A stretch of 22,993 bases of DNA from an uncultured Saprospiraceae bacterium (GTDB taxonomy: Bacteria; Bacteroidota; Bacteroidia; Chitinophagales; Saprospiraceae): NCBI GenBank assembly GCA_938033975.1, contig CALHKJ010000136.1:1-22993 (forward strand), in the 5' to 3' direction. The notes under the pieces were generated by a model. It made no database searches and was not told where the DNA came from. It saw only the letters and a program-made list of their open reading frames with translations. This document shows, piece by piece, positions 1-7,788 of this stretch (its first letter is position 1; the number at the start of each line of letters is the position of its first letter). A program made the translations under genes and the position numbers.

Positions 1-56
1 CATTACTAAGATCAGTAATGAAAAAAACAGTAAGGGTAACCAGTAAAAGTTGTTTT

Positions 57-96
57 AAGTTGAACATACTCAACTTGCCACTTCTACATGAAGTGG
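57..96. repeat. two tandem perfect hairpins
   Basis: The first is AAGTTGA-ACATAC-TCAACTT (57-76), a 7-bp stem with a 6-nt loop. The second is CCACTTC-TACAT-GAAGTGG (78-96), a 7-bp stem with a 5-nt loop. They are separated by one base. No T-run follows on the plus strand, so a classical intrinsic terminator is not obvious. They could be a processing or termination structure for a gene to the left of the window. Function unknown. Confidence 0.4.
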
Positions 97-357
97 AATA
101 ATGATAGATTCGCATAAAGGCCATTTTTTAGGGTTATTGAAAATCCATATCAAATGAATGACACTATAGAGAAGGTTAGCCTAGAGCATATAAATCCTTA
201 TATGTAAGAACACAAAATCTTAGGAGTTTGAAGAAATGTTATTTAATCTTGTTTTAGATTATGATAATTATTTCAATGTAGATTTTTTTTAGTGAAAAAG
301 AAAAGATTTTCCATTATGTAAATGTGTAATTAAAACCACCTAATCGCTTTCAACTAC

Positions 358-411
358 AAAAAACCTACCTAGTTTAAAACATGAATGAGCTCGATTCGCT
401 CAGGTTTTTTT
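358..411. terminator. candidate (bidirectional) terminator downstream of the acyl-ligase operon
   Basis: An inner stem TGAGC (386-390)/GCTCA (398-402) is followed by GG and a seven-T run (405-411). On the other side AAAAAACCT (358-366) is complementary to AGGTTTTTT (402-410), so minus-strand transcripts also end in a U-run. It lies about 130-180 bases past the stop of the minus-strand ligase gene, a plausible end for that operon. The short inner stem makes this tentative. Confidence 0.4.
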
Positions 412-540
412 CAGCAAAATAGATTTAATTTTGAAAGAGCGGTTTAATGTTAATTACTTTATGAAACTTAATCTTAGCGTATTTATACTTTTCATAAAAT
501 CTGGAACAATCCTGTAGCCTTATTGTCCTAACTTATGCTT

Positions 541-2070
541 TTAAGAAATTTCCTTCAATTGATCCATAAGTTTTTGCCGGTCTACTTTCTGTTGTCTTCC
601 CTTTCGGGGAATATTAGAAAAGTGAATAAAATCAGGTAATGCTTCTTTATCTATGGAATACTTTCCGCTTATCATTTTTTTCAAAAGCTTCTCTTTTGCT
701 ATTTTCGATTTTAATTCGACAAACAAATGTACTTCTTCATCTGCAAGCTTTTCATTGTATCGACCTAAATAAACTGAATCAAAAACTTCAGGAATTTTAT
801 TGATTGTAGGAATATACAAAGCTGGATACAAATTGAAATTTTTCCTGATGATCATATCCTTTTTTCTTCCTTTCAATATGAGTCGTCCTTGCTCATCTAA
901 AAAGCCAAGATCTCCTGTAGTGTGCCATTCAGGCCTGGAGTCGAGATGCCAATATCGCTCAAATAATTGCGGGGATTTTAAATAGATTTCATCATCTTCT
1001 CCAATTTTAATTTCAATCCCTTCAACTGGAAGTCCAAGAGGGTCGCCTTCAGAATTTAATTTAGCTTTCTCTCTTCCATCAATGGTAGCCACAACAAGAT
1101 TTTCCGTCATACCATAAAAACAAGTAATCTTGGTATGCTCAGGCAAATTTTCAATTAATCTATTTAAAAAACTTTGATGAACTGGTGCTGACCCTAAAAT
1201 AATGTGATTAAGATTTTCTGGTAGTTTCTTTTTTGCACTTTCGCAAAAGTCGATTAGTTCACGGTATTCGGTGGGAGGAGCGAAAAGGATAGAAATGTTT
1301 TCTTCAACAATAAAATCATAGCGCTTTTCAGCGGACCAGGTGACATCCCATAACTTTGTTCCTGTACCTGCACAGCCTCCTATCAACATAAAATGTGGAA
1401 GATGTGTTGCCATCATTTGAGGCTTGTCAGAACGAATTAACTCTGCAATCAATTGAATACTTTCGGATAGGCCTTTTGTGGAGTGCAAAACACCTTTTGG
1501 AACGTCAAGCGTTCCGGAAGTATATGTTACCAGGTAAGGCATTGATTCAATCATTTCATAGTCAACACTTTCTACTATTCTGTTTTTAAGTAAGCTTTTG
1601 AGTCTGATGTGTTTTTGTATCAATGGCATCCAAGAGCCAGTAGTTATTGTTTTTATGCCTTTTAATTTTGGAACATAAGGTCTATTCTTTGTGGACTTTA
1701 AATAAAAGCTTCTTATAATTGGATGCTCTTGGAGTAATGCTAATCTTGAATCCAAAAAAACCCATTGAGGATCAAATTGTTTTAGTTTTTGTTTGTAATT
1801 ATCTTGACCCATTTCTGGATCAATTATGGCGATTTGACAATTGAGCATCATGGCGGAAAACATGATGATTACAAAATCTACTCCTACTTCACTTGCAATT
1901 ACAATTCTATCATGAGGTTTCATTCCTTGCTTTCGCAAATTTAAGGCGAGATTTTGGCTTTCAATAAGGAGATTTGAAACCGAAAAAATATCATCTTTAC
2001 TTTGCAAAAGAACTTGATCTGGATTGAGATCTTGAAGAAGTTTGATTATTTCGTTTGTGTAAAGTTTCAT
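541..2070 (-). CDS. acyl/aryl-adenylating AMP-dependent synthetase (ligase)
   Basis: Member of the ANL superfamily of adenylating enzymes, which activate a carboxylate as an acyl-AMP and usually pass it to CoA or a carrier protein. Motifs in order: P-loop (A3) TYTSGTLDVPKGV at about residues 182-194, YGMTE (A5) at 319-323, TGD (A7) at 385-387, GRKKDMI (A8) at 401-407, and an A10-like segment near 488-498 with the probable catalytic Lys495. The P-loop reads GTLDVPKG instead of the usual GTTGxPKG, a small departure. At 509 residues it is full length, with no fused carrier or reductase domain. The start codon overlaps the stop of the upstream ketoacyl synthase gene by one base, so the two are likely co-translated. 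Substrate is not readable; a fatty or ketoacyl substrate is inferred from the neighbour. An OleC-like role is possible but unproven. Confidence 0.85.
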   Translation of the reverse strand: MKLYTNEIIKLLQDLNPDQVLLQSKDDIFSVSNLLIESQNLALNLRKQGMKPHDRIVIASEVGVDFVIIMFSAMMLNCQIAIIDPEMGQDNYKQKLKQFDPQWVFLDSRLALLQEHPIIRSFYLKSTKNRPYVPKLKGIKTITTGSWMPLIQKHIRLKSLLKNRIVESVDYEMIESMPYLVTYTSGTLDVPKGVLHSTKGLSESIQLIAELIRSDKPQMMATHLPHFMLIGGCAGTGTKLWDVTWSAEKRYDFIVEENISILFAPPTEYRELIDFCESAKKKLPENLNHIILGSAPVHQSFLNRLIENLPEHTKITCFYGMTENLVVATIDGREKAKLNSEGDPLGLPVEGIEIKIGEDDEIYLKSPQLFERYWHLDSRPEWHTTGDLGFLDEQGRLILKGRKKDMIIRKNFNLYPALYIPTINKIPEVFDSVYLGRYNEKLADEEVHLFVELKSKIAKEKLLKKMISGKYSIDKEALPDFIHFSNIPRKGRQQKVDRQKLMDQLKEIS

Positions 2071-3065
2071 TACCAGATCATTGTTTGAACTGATGCACTA
2101 AGTCCTGCAGCCAAACCGATGATGGCTATTCTATTTCCTTTCTTCAACTTTCCAGACTTGATGGCTTCCACTATTGATAGAGGAATGGAAGCTGAAACTG
2201 TGTTACCATATTTTTCGAAAATTTTTTCAAACTTCGATTCGTCTAAATTTGTGTTGTCTGCAATCACTGAAAAAGTTTGAGCAGAAATTTGATGTGTAAA
2301 GACATGATCAAAAGAATCTAAATCCCACCCACTTTGAGCAAGTGCCTTATTGATGAAATCTTTAGAATGTAGAACCATTGCATCTTTGAGCTCAGCAGTT
2401 TTGCCTTCAAAATAGAATTTAGTGCTATCATTAAAATGAAGGGAGCCTCCACCTTTAATGGTACACATCTCCCACAAACTTCCTTCAGTCATAAATTCTT
2501 GATAATAAATACCAGACTCATCATTACTTTCTGACATAATCATAGCTGTACCAGCATCTCCAAGGGTAAATGAGGCCAGTGCCTTTTTCAAGTGCTCAAG
2601 ATTTTCTACATGCATATTGATTGCATCACTTGGTTTTTCTCCATTGACAATCATGATATTTTTATAAACTCCAGCTTTGATAAAAGCATCTGCTGTTTGG
2701 ATTGCGGAGACCACACTATTGCATGCATTTTTTAAATCTATGCATGGACATTTAAGACCAAGTTTTGTTTGCACAATGTTGGCAGTTGCTGGTTCAATTA
2801 AATCAGCGCAGGCTGCAGCAAAGATCATAAAATCTATTTCCTTTCTATTTTCATCTGTAAGAATTTTTTCCGCTGCTTTTACTGCTAGGTCTGACACCTG
2901 TTCTTCCTTGGCAGCGAATCTTCTTTCTTCGATTCCAAACAATCTTTCAAATACATTTTCTGGCAATATTTCATTATTTCCATTTACTTCATTCACAAGC
3001 TCTTCATTGCTTACGATTCTTCCTGGTAGGTATGAATCAATTGCAACGATCTTCGTACGTATCAT
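2070..3065 (-). CDS. 3-oxoacyl-ACP synthase III family protein (FabH/OleA-like)
   Basis: Thiolase-fold condensing enzyme of the KASIII type, 331 residues, the usual length for the family. The catalytic triad is complete: Cys115 in NACNS, His258 in THQIS and Asn288 in YGNTV, with the spacing seen in FabH. KASIII enzymes perform decarboxylative Claisen condensations (FabH) or related head-to-head condensations (OleA). It lies between a cupin-like gene (42 bases upstream) and an AMP ligase (one-base overlap downstream). With no other fatty acid synthesis genes nearby, a dedicated secondary-metabolite or signal-lipid role looks more likely than housekeeping FabH. No ACP gene is present in the block. 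Family assignment is firm; the specific reaction is unknown. Confidence 0.88.
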   Translation of the reverse strand: MIRTKIVAIDSYLPGRIVSNEELVNEVNGNNEILPENVFERLFGIEERRFAAKEEQVSDLAVKAAEKILTDENRKEIDFMIFAAACADLIEPATANIVQTKLGLKCPCIDLKNACNSVVSAIQTADAFIKAGVYKNIMIVNGEKPSDAINMHVENLEHLKKALASFTLGDAGTAMIMSESNDESGIYYQEFMTEGSLWEMCTIKGGGSLHFNDSTKFYFEGKTAELKDAMVLHSKDFINKALAQSGWDLDSFDHVFTHQISAQTFSVIADNTNLDESKFEKIFEKYGNTVSASIPLSIVEAIKSGKLKKGNRIAIIGLAAGLSASVQTMIW

Positions 3066-3107
3066 ATAATTTTGTTTGTTTATTTGGGCTTGTTGTTTGA
3101 GTGAAAT

Positions 3108-4181
3108 CTACGATCGCTTTTTCTGATTCTTAATCATAATTTTATTAAAATCGAATCCTTTTCTCCAATCCAAGGTAGTAAATAATGAAGGGGAGGTATT
3201 AAAGATTTCAAGAAATGCAAAAAGTGGATTGTTTCGGATCGTGTTTCTTGGCGACAACCATCTATTACCAATACCGATTGTAGGCGTCAAGTTTTCAACA
3301 TAATGCCATAGATAGGATGGAATAAGAATAATGTCCCCTGGCTCTAAGATTAATTCGTAATAAGGCAAATGGTCATAAGCTAAAAAACCATTTTGCTTTG
3401 AAAGATTTGGATTTAGAGGAGAAGCTTTTGCAGGTGCTCGATTTACTTCGGGGTTAAAAATATAGTGAGCATTTTGATCCCATAGCAGCCAACGTTTCTT
3501 TCCTCGTATTTGCACAAACATGTTTTCATTTCCTGCATTATGAATATTAGTTTTTGTGCCTTTATTTCCTATGAATAAAACATGGTGCTTTTTTAGTTTT
3601 GTATCCCTTGCTTTATCTAACCAATTTTGATCAAGATCATTTTGCAATTCTGGATAGGTATCAAGTAGTGGATTGAATCGTGCATAATTCATTGATTGTT
3701 TATCAATCCCTTCTATTATTTCCCTCAGGGTTGAATTAGTGCTTTCTCCCTTTTCGTCTCCGAGATCTTTATGATTTGTCAAAAGAACAGGATGATCGCC
3801 ATATTCCCTTTTAAAAAAATCAAAGTCCCAATTTTTAAATGCTCTCCAAGATGAAGCTCCTTTTCTAATAACTACAGGAATACCTTTTCTTACATATTCC
3901 TTTCGAATTCTTTCTGGGTCAACCTGATTATCAAATTCCTGAACATCAAGTTTGTTCTTTGGAATAAAATTGACTGATTGATAAATATTTTCTTGCGTTT
4001 TCTTATTCCACTTATTCCAGATTGGCATGAGGAAAGAGAAGCCAAGAAAATGCTCCAGTAAAAATCGAAGATTAAAGGACAGTTTATCTTTAAAGGAGAT
4101 ATGCTTAAAGAAATCATCACTTTTTTCCTTAGTACCAAGTTGATCGGTCGATTTGAATTCAATTGACTTAGAAGTGTTCAT
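3108..4181 (-). CDS. cupin_8/JmjC-fold oxygenase-like protein with HxA in place of HxD
   Basis: The 357-residue protein matches the cupin-like (FIH/JmjC-type) Fe(II)/2-oxoglutarate oxygenase family. Aligned by eye to human FIH, the 2OG- and core-site residues are kept: Thr211 (three before the first His), His214, Asn220, Lys229 (15 after the His, the 2OG-binding Lys), distal His293 in LWHYVE, and Asn306. The second metal ligand is not: the motif reads H214-N-A216 where family members have H-x-D. In Fe(II)/2OG halogenases such as SyrB2 an Ala or Gly here opens a halide site. It may therefore be a halogenase, an oxygenase with altered metal binding, or an inactive relative. The N-terminal 75 residues are extra to the fold and of unknown role. 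It is the first gene of the block with KASIII and the ligase, so an acyl substrate is a reasonable inference. Confidence 0.8.
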   Translation of the reverse strand: MNTSKSIEFKSTDQLGTKEKSDDFFKHISFKDKLSFNLRFLLEHFLGFSFLMPIWNKWNKKTQENIYQSVNFIPKNKLDVQEFDNQVDPERIRKEYVRKGIPVVIRKGASSWRAFKNWDFDFFKREYGDHPVLLTNHKDLGDEKGESTNSTLREIIEGIDKQSMNYARFNPLLDTYPELQNDLDQNWLDKARDTKLKKHHVLFIGNKGTKTNIHNAGNENMFVQIRGKKRWLLWDQNAHYIFNPEVNRAPAKASPLNPNLSKQNGFLAYDHLPYYELILEPGDIILIPSYLWHYVENLTPTIGIGNRWLSPRNTIRNNPLFAFLEIFNTSPSLFTTLDWRKGFDFNKIMIKNQKKRS

Positions 4182-4247
4182 GCTACAATAATTTCATAGA
4201 CTTAAGCTCTAATAATTGAGCGCCTAACTTTGGTAAGGTAAAAGAAA

Positions 4248-4273
4248 GCCCATTCACGAAAGTGAGGATAGGC
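4248..4273 (-). terminator. intrinsic terminator of parC
   Basis: Read on the minus strand, GCCTATCCTCAC pairs with GTGAATGGGC around a TTTC loop, with one mismatch and a 2-nt bulge, and is followed by TTTCTTTT. It starts about 25 bases after the parC stop and precedes the cupin gene, so parC and the cupin block are probably separate transcripts. Confidence 0.55.
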
Positions 4274-4298
4274 CTCTAATATATTTCAATATGTAATT

Positions 4299-6986
4299 TT
4301 AAAAATCAAATTCAATTGTATCACCTGGAGTCAAGCCATCTTTTTTTGATTTTGACTTAGTTGATTTCTTTGTAGATTTTTTTGCTGGTTTTTTTGCTGT
4401 TGTTTTTTTATCTTCTGGTGGATCAAATAATTCTGCCTGCTCATTTTCTTCAGCCTCCTGTGCCTCAACCTCTGCTAATGTTGCAATTTTAATGATTTTA
4501 AATTCGCCCATTTTATTTCCAAGAGACTTCCAACCTTTTATGTCTACAAAATCATGCAGGTCGAGTTCGTACTCTTCCATTTGTTTGTTTTTTCTGATGC
4601 TATAGACAACAGTTTCTTCTTCTTCAACAGAAGCAAAGTAAAGTTTAGATTGTGAATTTTCTCCAATGAATCTAAAAGGTGTATCCAAGCTTATTGTTTC
4701 GATATAAAAACGTTTTGTCATTGTCCATTTTTTATCTGCATTGTAATAGACTGCATTGACAGGTTTTTCTTGATCGAATTTTCCGATGTAGAGAAGTTTT
4801 TCCATATCGTATTTCTTATCAACTTCCATTTCGTTGATTTGATATGTTCCATCTGAGAAGATTGCTAAAATCTCATTTCCTGTATCGAAGCTACCTAGAG
4901 ACTTTCCTCTTTTGCTTGTATTGATTCTTCCACTTGTTTCATCGATCCAAACTTTCAATGCTCCTAGAGATGATTTACCTTTTTCTAATAGGTTTACTTT
5001 TCTAACAGGATACTTTGTAACGATGTTTCCACCGGCGCCTCTTCCTTTGATTTCAAGCTCGCTAAAATTAAAATCGAATAATTTTTTGTGAGCCTTACAG
5101 CTTTGCGAAAGTTGAATATTTACTTTTTCTGCTTCACCATTTGGATTGGCCGAGAAGTATAAAACTTTTGACGAATTACCTTTGGTAAGATCATATTCCT
5201 TATTTCTAGTAATACCTGACACATTAAATCTCTTTGCTCTAGAGACCCCAGTCTTCTTGTCGATATAAATCAGATTATAGGTAGTTCTTTCATCGCCTTT
5301 CTTCCAAACGGCTGCATGAAGAATGTTCTTCCCTATAAATACCTTATCATCAATCTTGACAACCTTAAACTTTCCTTCTTGGGTAAAGGCGATGATATCA
5401 TCAATATCACTACAGTCGCAGACAAATTCATCCTTCTTCATTCCACTACCTACAAAACCTTCTTTTCTATTGATATAAAGTTTTGCATTTTGAGCAACTA
5501 CGGTTTTTGCTTTTATGGTATCAAACTCTGTTATCTTAGTTCTTCTCTCCTTTCCCTTTCCATATTTTTCCAACAAACGTTCGTAGAAAGCAATCGCATA
5601 TTCGGTTAGGTGCTTCAAGTCATACTTCACTTGTTTCATTTCAGCCTCCAAGTTTTCGATTTGCTCAACTGCTTTAAACTTGTTGTACTTAGATATTCTC
5701 TTTATTCGAATCTCTGTAAGCTTGATAATATCCTCTTCGGTGATTTCTCTTTTAAGCTTGAGTTTTTTGGTTGCGCCTGTGCCCTTATTTTTTGGAGTGG
5801 ACACATATTTGCGTAAGCCCTTATCAATAATTTTAATTACCTCTTCAAATGACTCCGCCTCTTCTATATCGCGATAGATTCTCTTTTCAATAAAAATCTT
5901 TTCGAGGCTTGCCATGTGCCATTTCTGCAATAACTCACCCAACTTAATTTCTAACTCTTGTTTTAAAAGTTGTTTGGTGTTTTCAGCTGAGATTTTTAGA
6001 ATCTCTTCTACTGAAACAAATACAGGTTTATTATCTAGGATGACACAGGCGTTTGGTGAAATTGAAATTTCACAATTGGTAAATGCATAAAGTGCATCGA
6101 CCATTACTTCTGCAGATACTCCAGGTGGTAGTTCTAATAATATTTCAACATCCTTTGCGGTGTTATCTACAACCTTCTTTATTTTGATTTTACCTTTCTC
6201 ATTTGCCTTGAGTATACTGTCTATCATACTCGTTGTTGTAACAGCGTAAGGTAGCTCAGTAATTTTCAAAGTTTTCTTGTCGACAATCTCAATCGTTGCT
6301 CTCACTTTTACCTTACCACCTCTTTTACCACTTTGATAGTCTGTGATATCAATCTGCCCACCAGTCTGGAAGTCAGGATAAATTTTCATTCTTTTCCCTT
6401 GAAGGGCTTTGATCGATGCTTTGATCAGCTCGATAAAATTGTGCGGAAGGATTTTGGTAGATAGACCTACGGCGATACCTTCTACTCCTTGAGCAAGGAC
6501 CAATGGAAATTTTGCTGGTAAGGTAATTGGTTCTTTGTTTCTTCCATCGTATGACATCTGCCATTCGGTAGTCTGTGGATTGAACAGAACCTCTAAAGCG
6601 AACTTAGTCAATCTAGCTTCTATATATCTTGGAGCTGCTGCAGAATCTCCGGTACGGACATCCCCCCAGTTTCCTTGTGGATCAATCAAAAGGTCTTTTT
6701 GACCCAATTTCACCATAGCTGCCCCAATAGCTGCATCTCCATGTGGGTGATACTGCATTGTATGACCAATGACATTGGCTACTTTGTTGTATCGCCCATC
6801 ATCTTTGTCCTTTAAACTATGTAAAATCCTACGTTGTACAGGTTTTAGACCATCGTTCATGGCAGGAACGGCTCTTTCGAGGATTACATAAGAGGCATAA
6901 TCAAGGAAATATTCCTTGTACATATTTTCTAATGTGGGTCCGCTTTTACCCTCCCTACCATTGCTTTTGGAGACAGTTTTACTCAT
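4299..6986 (-). CDS. parC: DNA topoisomerase IV subunit A (GyrA/ParC family)
   Basis: Type IIA topoisomerase A subunit, which breaks and rejoins DNA and acts with a ParE/GyrB-type ATPase subunit. N-terminal hallmarks: DGLKPVQRRIL near residues 45-55, YHPHGD at 79-84, and catalytic Tyr121 in AAPRYIEAR. A beta-pinwheel C-terminal domain follows (about 520-830). No GyrA box (QRRGGKG) is visible, which favours ParC over GyrA. The last 60 residues are Lys/Thr/Ser-rich and end in TPGDTIEFDF. At 895 residues it is longer than E. coli ParC. The quinolone-determining positions equivalent to GyrA Ser83 and Asp87 are both Ala (Ala85, Ala89). No parE lies beside it. Its promoter and a palindrome lie in the divergent spacer shared with the sigma factor gene. 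Confidence 0.9.
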   Translation of the reverse strand: MSKTVSKSNGREGKSGPTLENMYKEYFLDYASYVILERAVPAMNDGLKPVQRRILHSLKDKDDGRYNKVANVIGHTMQYHPHGDAAIGAAMVKLGQKDLLIDPQGNWGDVRTGDSAAAPRYIEARLTKFALEVLFNPQTTEWQMSYDGRNKEPITLPAKFPLVLAQGVEGIAVGLSTKILPHNFIELIKASIKALQGKRMKIYPDFQTGGQIDITDYQSGKRGGKVKVRATIEIVDKKTLKITELPYAVTTTSMIDSILKANEKGKIKIKKVVDNTAKDVEILLELPPGVSAEVMVDALYAFTNCEISISPNACVILDNKPVFVSVEEILKISAENTKQLLKQELEIKLGELLQKWHMASLEKIFIEKRIYRDIEEAESFEEVIKIIDKGLRKYVSTPKNKGTGATKKLKLKREITEEDIIKLTEIRIKRISKYNKFKAVEQIENLEAEMKQVKYDLKHLTEYAIAFYERLLEKYGKGKERRTKITEFDTIKAKTVVAQNAKLYINRKEGFVGSGMKKDEFVCDCSDIDDIIAFTQEGKFKVVKIDDKVFIGKNILHAAVWKKGDERTTYNLIYIDKKTGVSRAKRFNVSGITRNKEYDLTKGNSSKVLYFSANPNGEAEKVNIQLSQSCKAHKKLFDFNFSELEIKGRGAGGNIVTKYPVRKVNLLEKGKSSLGALKVWIDETSGRINTSKRGKSLGSFDTGNEILAIFSDGTYQINEMEVDKKYDMEKLLYIGKFDQEKPVNAVYYNADKKWTMTKRFYIETISLDTPFRFIGENSQSKLYFASVEEEETVVYSIRKNKQMEEYELDLHDFVDIKGWKSLGNKMGEFKIIKIATLAEVEAQEAEENEQAELFDPPEDKKTTAKKPAKKSTKKSTKSKSKKDGLTPGDTIEFDF

Positions 6987-7026
6987 ATGGTGTTATACTA
7001 GATGTGTTTCTTGTTGAGAATGAGCA

Positions 7027-7034
7027 CAAATATA
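7027..7034 (-). promoter_or_regulatory. -7 box of the parC promoter
   Basis: CAAATATA on the plus strand reads TATATTTG on the minus strand, an exact match to the Bacteroidota -7 consensus TAnnTTTG. It is about 40 bases before the parC ATG. A clear -33 TTTG at the usual spacing was not seen. Confidence 0.45.
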
Positions 7035-7054
7035 TATAATATAAGAAAAAATAA

Positions 7055-7070
7055 GTCGATCCAAATCGAC
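7055..7070. promoter_or_regulatory. perfect palindrome between divergent parC and sigma factor genes
   Basis: GTCGAT-CCAA-ATCGAC is a perfect 6-bp inverted repeat with a 4-base centre. It sits 20 bases upstream of the parC -7 box and about 150 bases before the sigma factor start. Position and symmetry fit a dimeric regulator site. No regulator is identified. Confidence 0.35.
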
Positions 7071-7221
7071 CATATTTATGTAAAAATCCGTCAAAATGAA
7101 GATGGTACGCTATTAATAACATTTAGTAACTTAGAGAACAGGCAGCAAAAGCTTTTTAAGTACCGTTATACATCTGAAAGCACCCAAATACACCTTGTTC
7201 TAACTTTTTGAATATTTATTT

Positions 7222-7788
7222 ATGGATTTAACAATTACACTTGAGAACAATGAGCAGGATCTAATCGCAGCATGTGTGCGAAATGAGGAGTGGGCACAGA
7301 AGACTTTATATGAGTCATTTTACCCAATTCTCTATCCAATCTGCATTAGATATGCCGTTGACAAGGAAGAAGCCTTAGACATTTTGCATGAGGGATTTAT
7401 CAAAGTTTTTAGGAACGTAGGTAAATATCAAGCGGGGACAAACTTGAAAGCATGGGTTAAGCGAATTATTGTGAATACTGCGATCGACAATTATCGAAAG
7501 ACTAGTAAGAACAGAACCAGCGACCTTGACCAAGCTTATGATGTTTGTAGTCTTGATGCTGATGCGGTAAGTCAGATAACAGCTGATGATATCATGTCTG
7601 CTATTCAGGAACTCCCTGCTCAATACAGAACAATTTTTAACCTTTTCGTTATAGAGGGTTATTCTCACGCTGAAATCGGAGAAAAACTATCAATTAATGA
7701 AAGTACATCAAGATCAAATTTAGCGAAAGCCAGAAAAAAATTAAAAGCTATAATCGTTAAGAAAGGAATCGTAGAATATGTTAGATAA
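7222..7788 (+). CDS. ECF-type RNA polymerase sigma factor
   Basis: A 188-residue sigma-70 family protein of the extracytoplasmic-function type, with only regions 2 and 4. Region 2 spans about residues 25-95 and includes ALDILHEGFIKVFRNV, the typical core-binding and -10-recognition stretch. Region 4 spans about 120-178 and includes the helix-turn-helix GYSHAEIGEKLSINESTSRS. The short variable link between them is Asp-rich. The gene overlaps the downstream trans-envelope protein gene by 11 bases, the classic sigma/anti-sigma arrangement. ECF factors redirect RNA polymerase after an envelope signal releases them from the anti-sigma partner. The target regulon is not readable here. ATG at 7222 is chosen because region 2 begins soon after it; no Shine-Dalgarno is visible, as is common in the phylum. 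Confidence 0.9.
   Translation: MDLTITLENNEQDLIAACVRNEEWAQKTLYESFYPILYPICIRYAVDKEEALDILHEGFIKVFRNVGKYQAGTNLKAWVKRIIVNTAIDNYRKTSKNRTSDLDQAYDVCSLDADAVSQITADDIMSAIQELPAQYRTIFNLFVIEGYSHAEIGEKLSINESTSRSNLAKARKKLKAIIVKKGIVEYVR

Larger units (their letters stand above)
1..540. other. gene-poor left flank
   Basis: No ORF of convincing length or composition is present on either strand. The stretch is AT-rich. It holds two adjacent perfect hairpins (57-76 and 78-96) and a terminator-like hairpin (358-411), both listed separately. A 27-codon ORF (18-101, plus) runs through both hairpins but is too short to call a gene. The region probably is the 3' flank of the minus-strand operon that ends at 541. Confidence 0.6.

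Noticed and set aside
541..3065. Standard oleABCD olefin cluster
   Set aside because: Only KASIII-like and ligase-like genes are present; no alpha/beta hydrolase (OleB) or reductase (OleD) is in the window.
4206..4221. GCTC/GAGC inverted repeat upstream of the cupin gene as an operator or promoter
   Set aside because: Only a 4-bp arm and no TAnnTTTG box nearby; likely chance.
7002..7211. 69-codon plus-strand ORF between parC and the sigma factor gene
   Set aside because: It covers the parC promoter box and the palindrome, has no recognisable domain, and is rich in Asn/Ile/Lys as random AT-rich sequence would be. It looks like an intergenic open frame.
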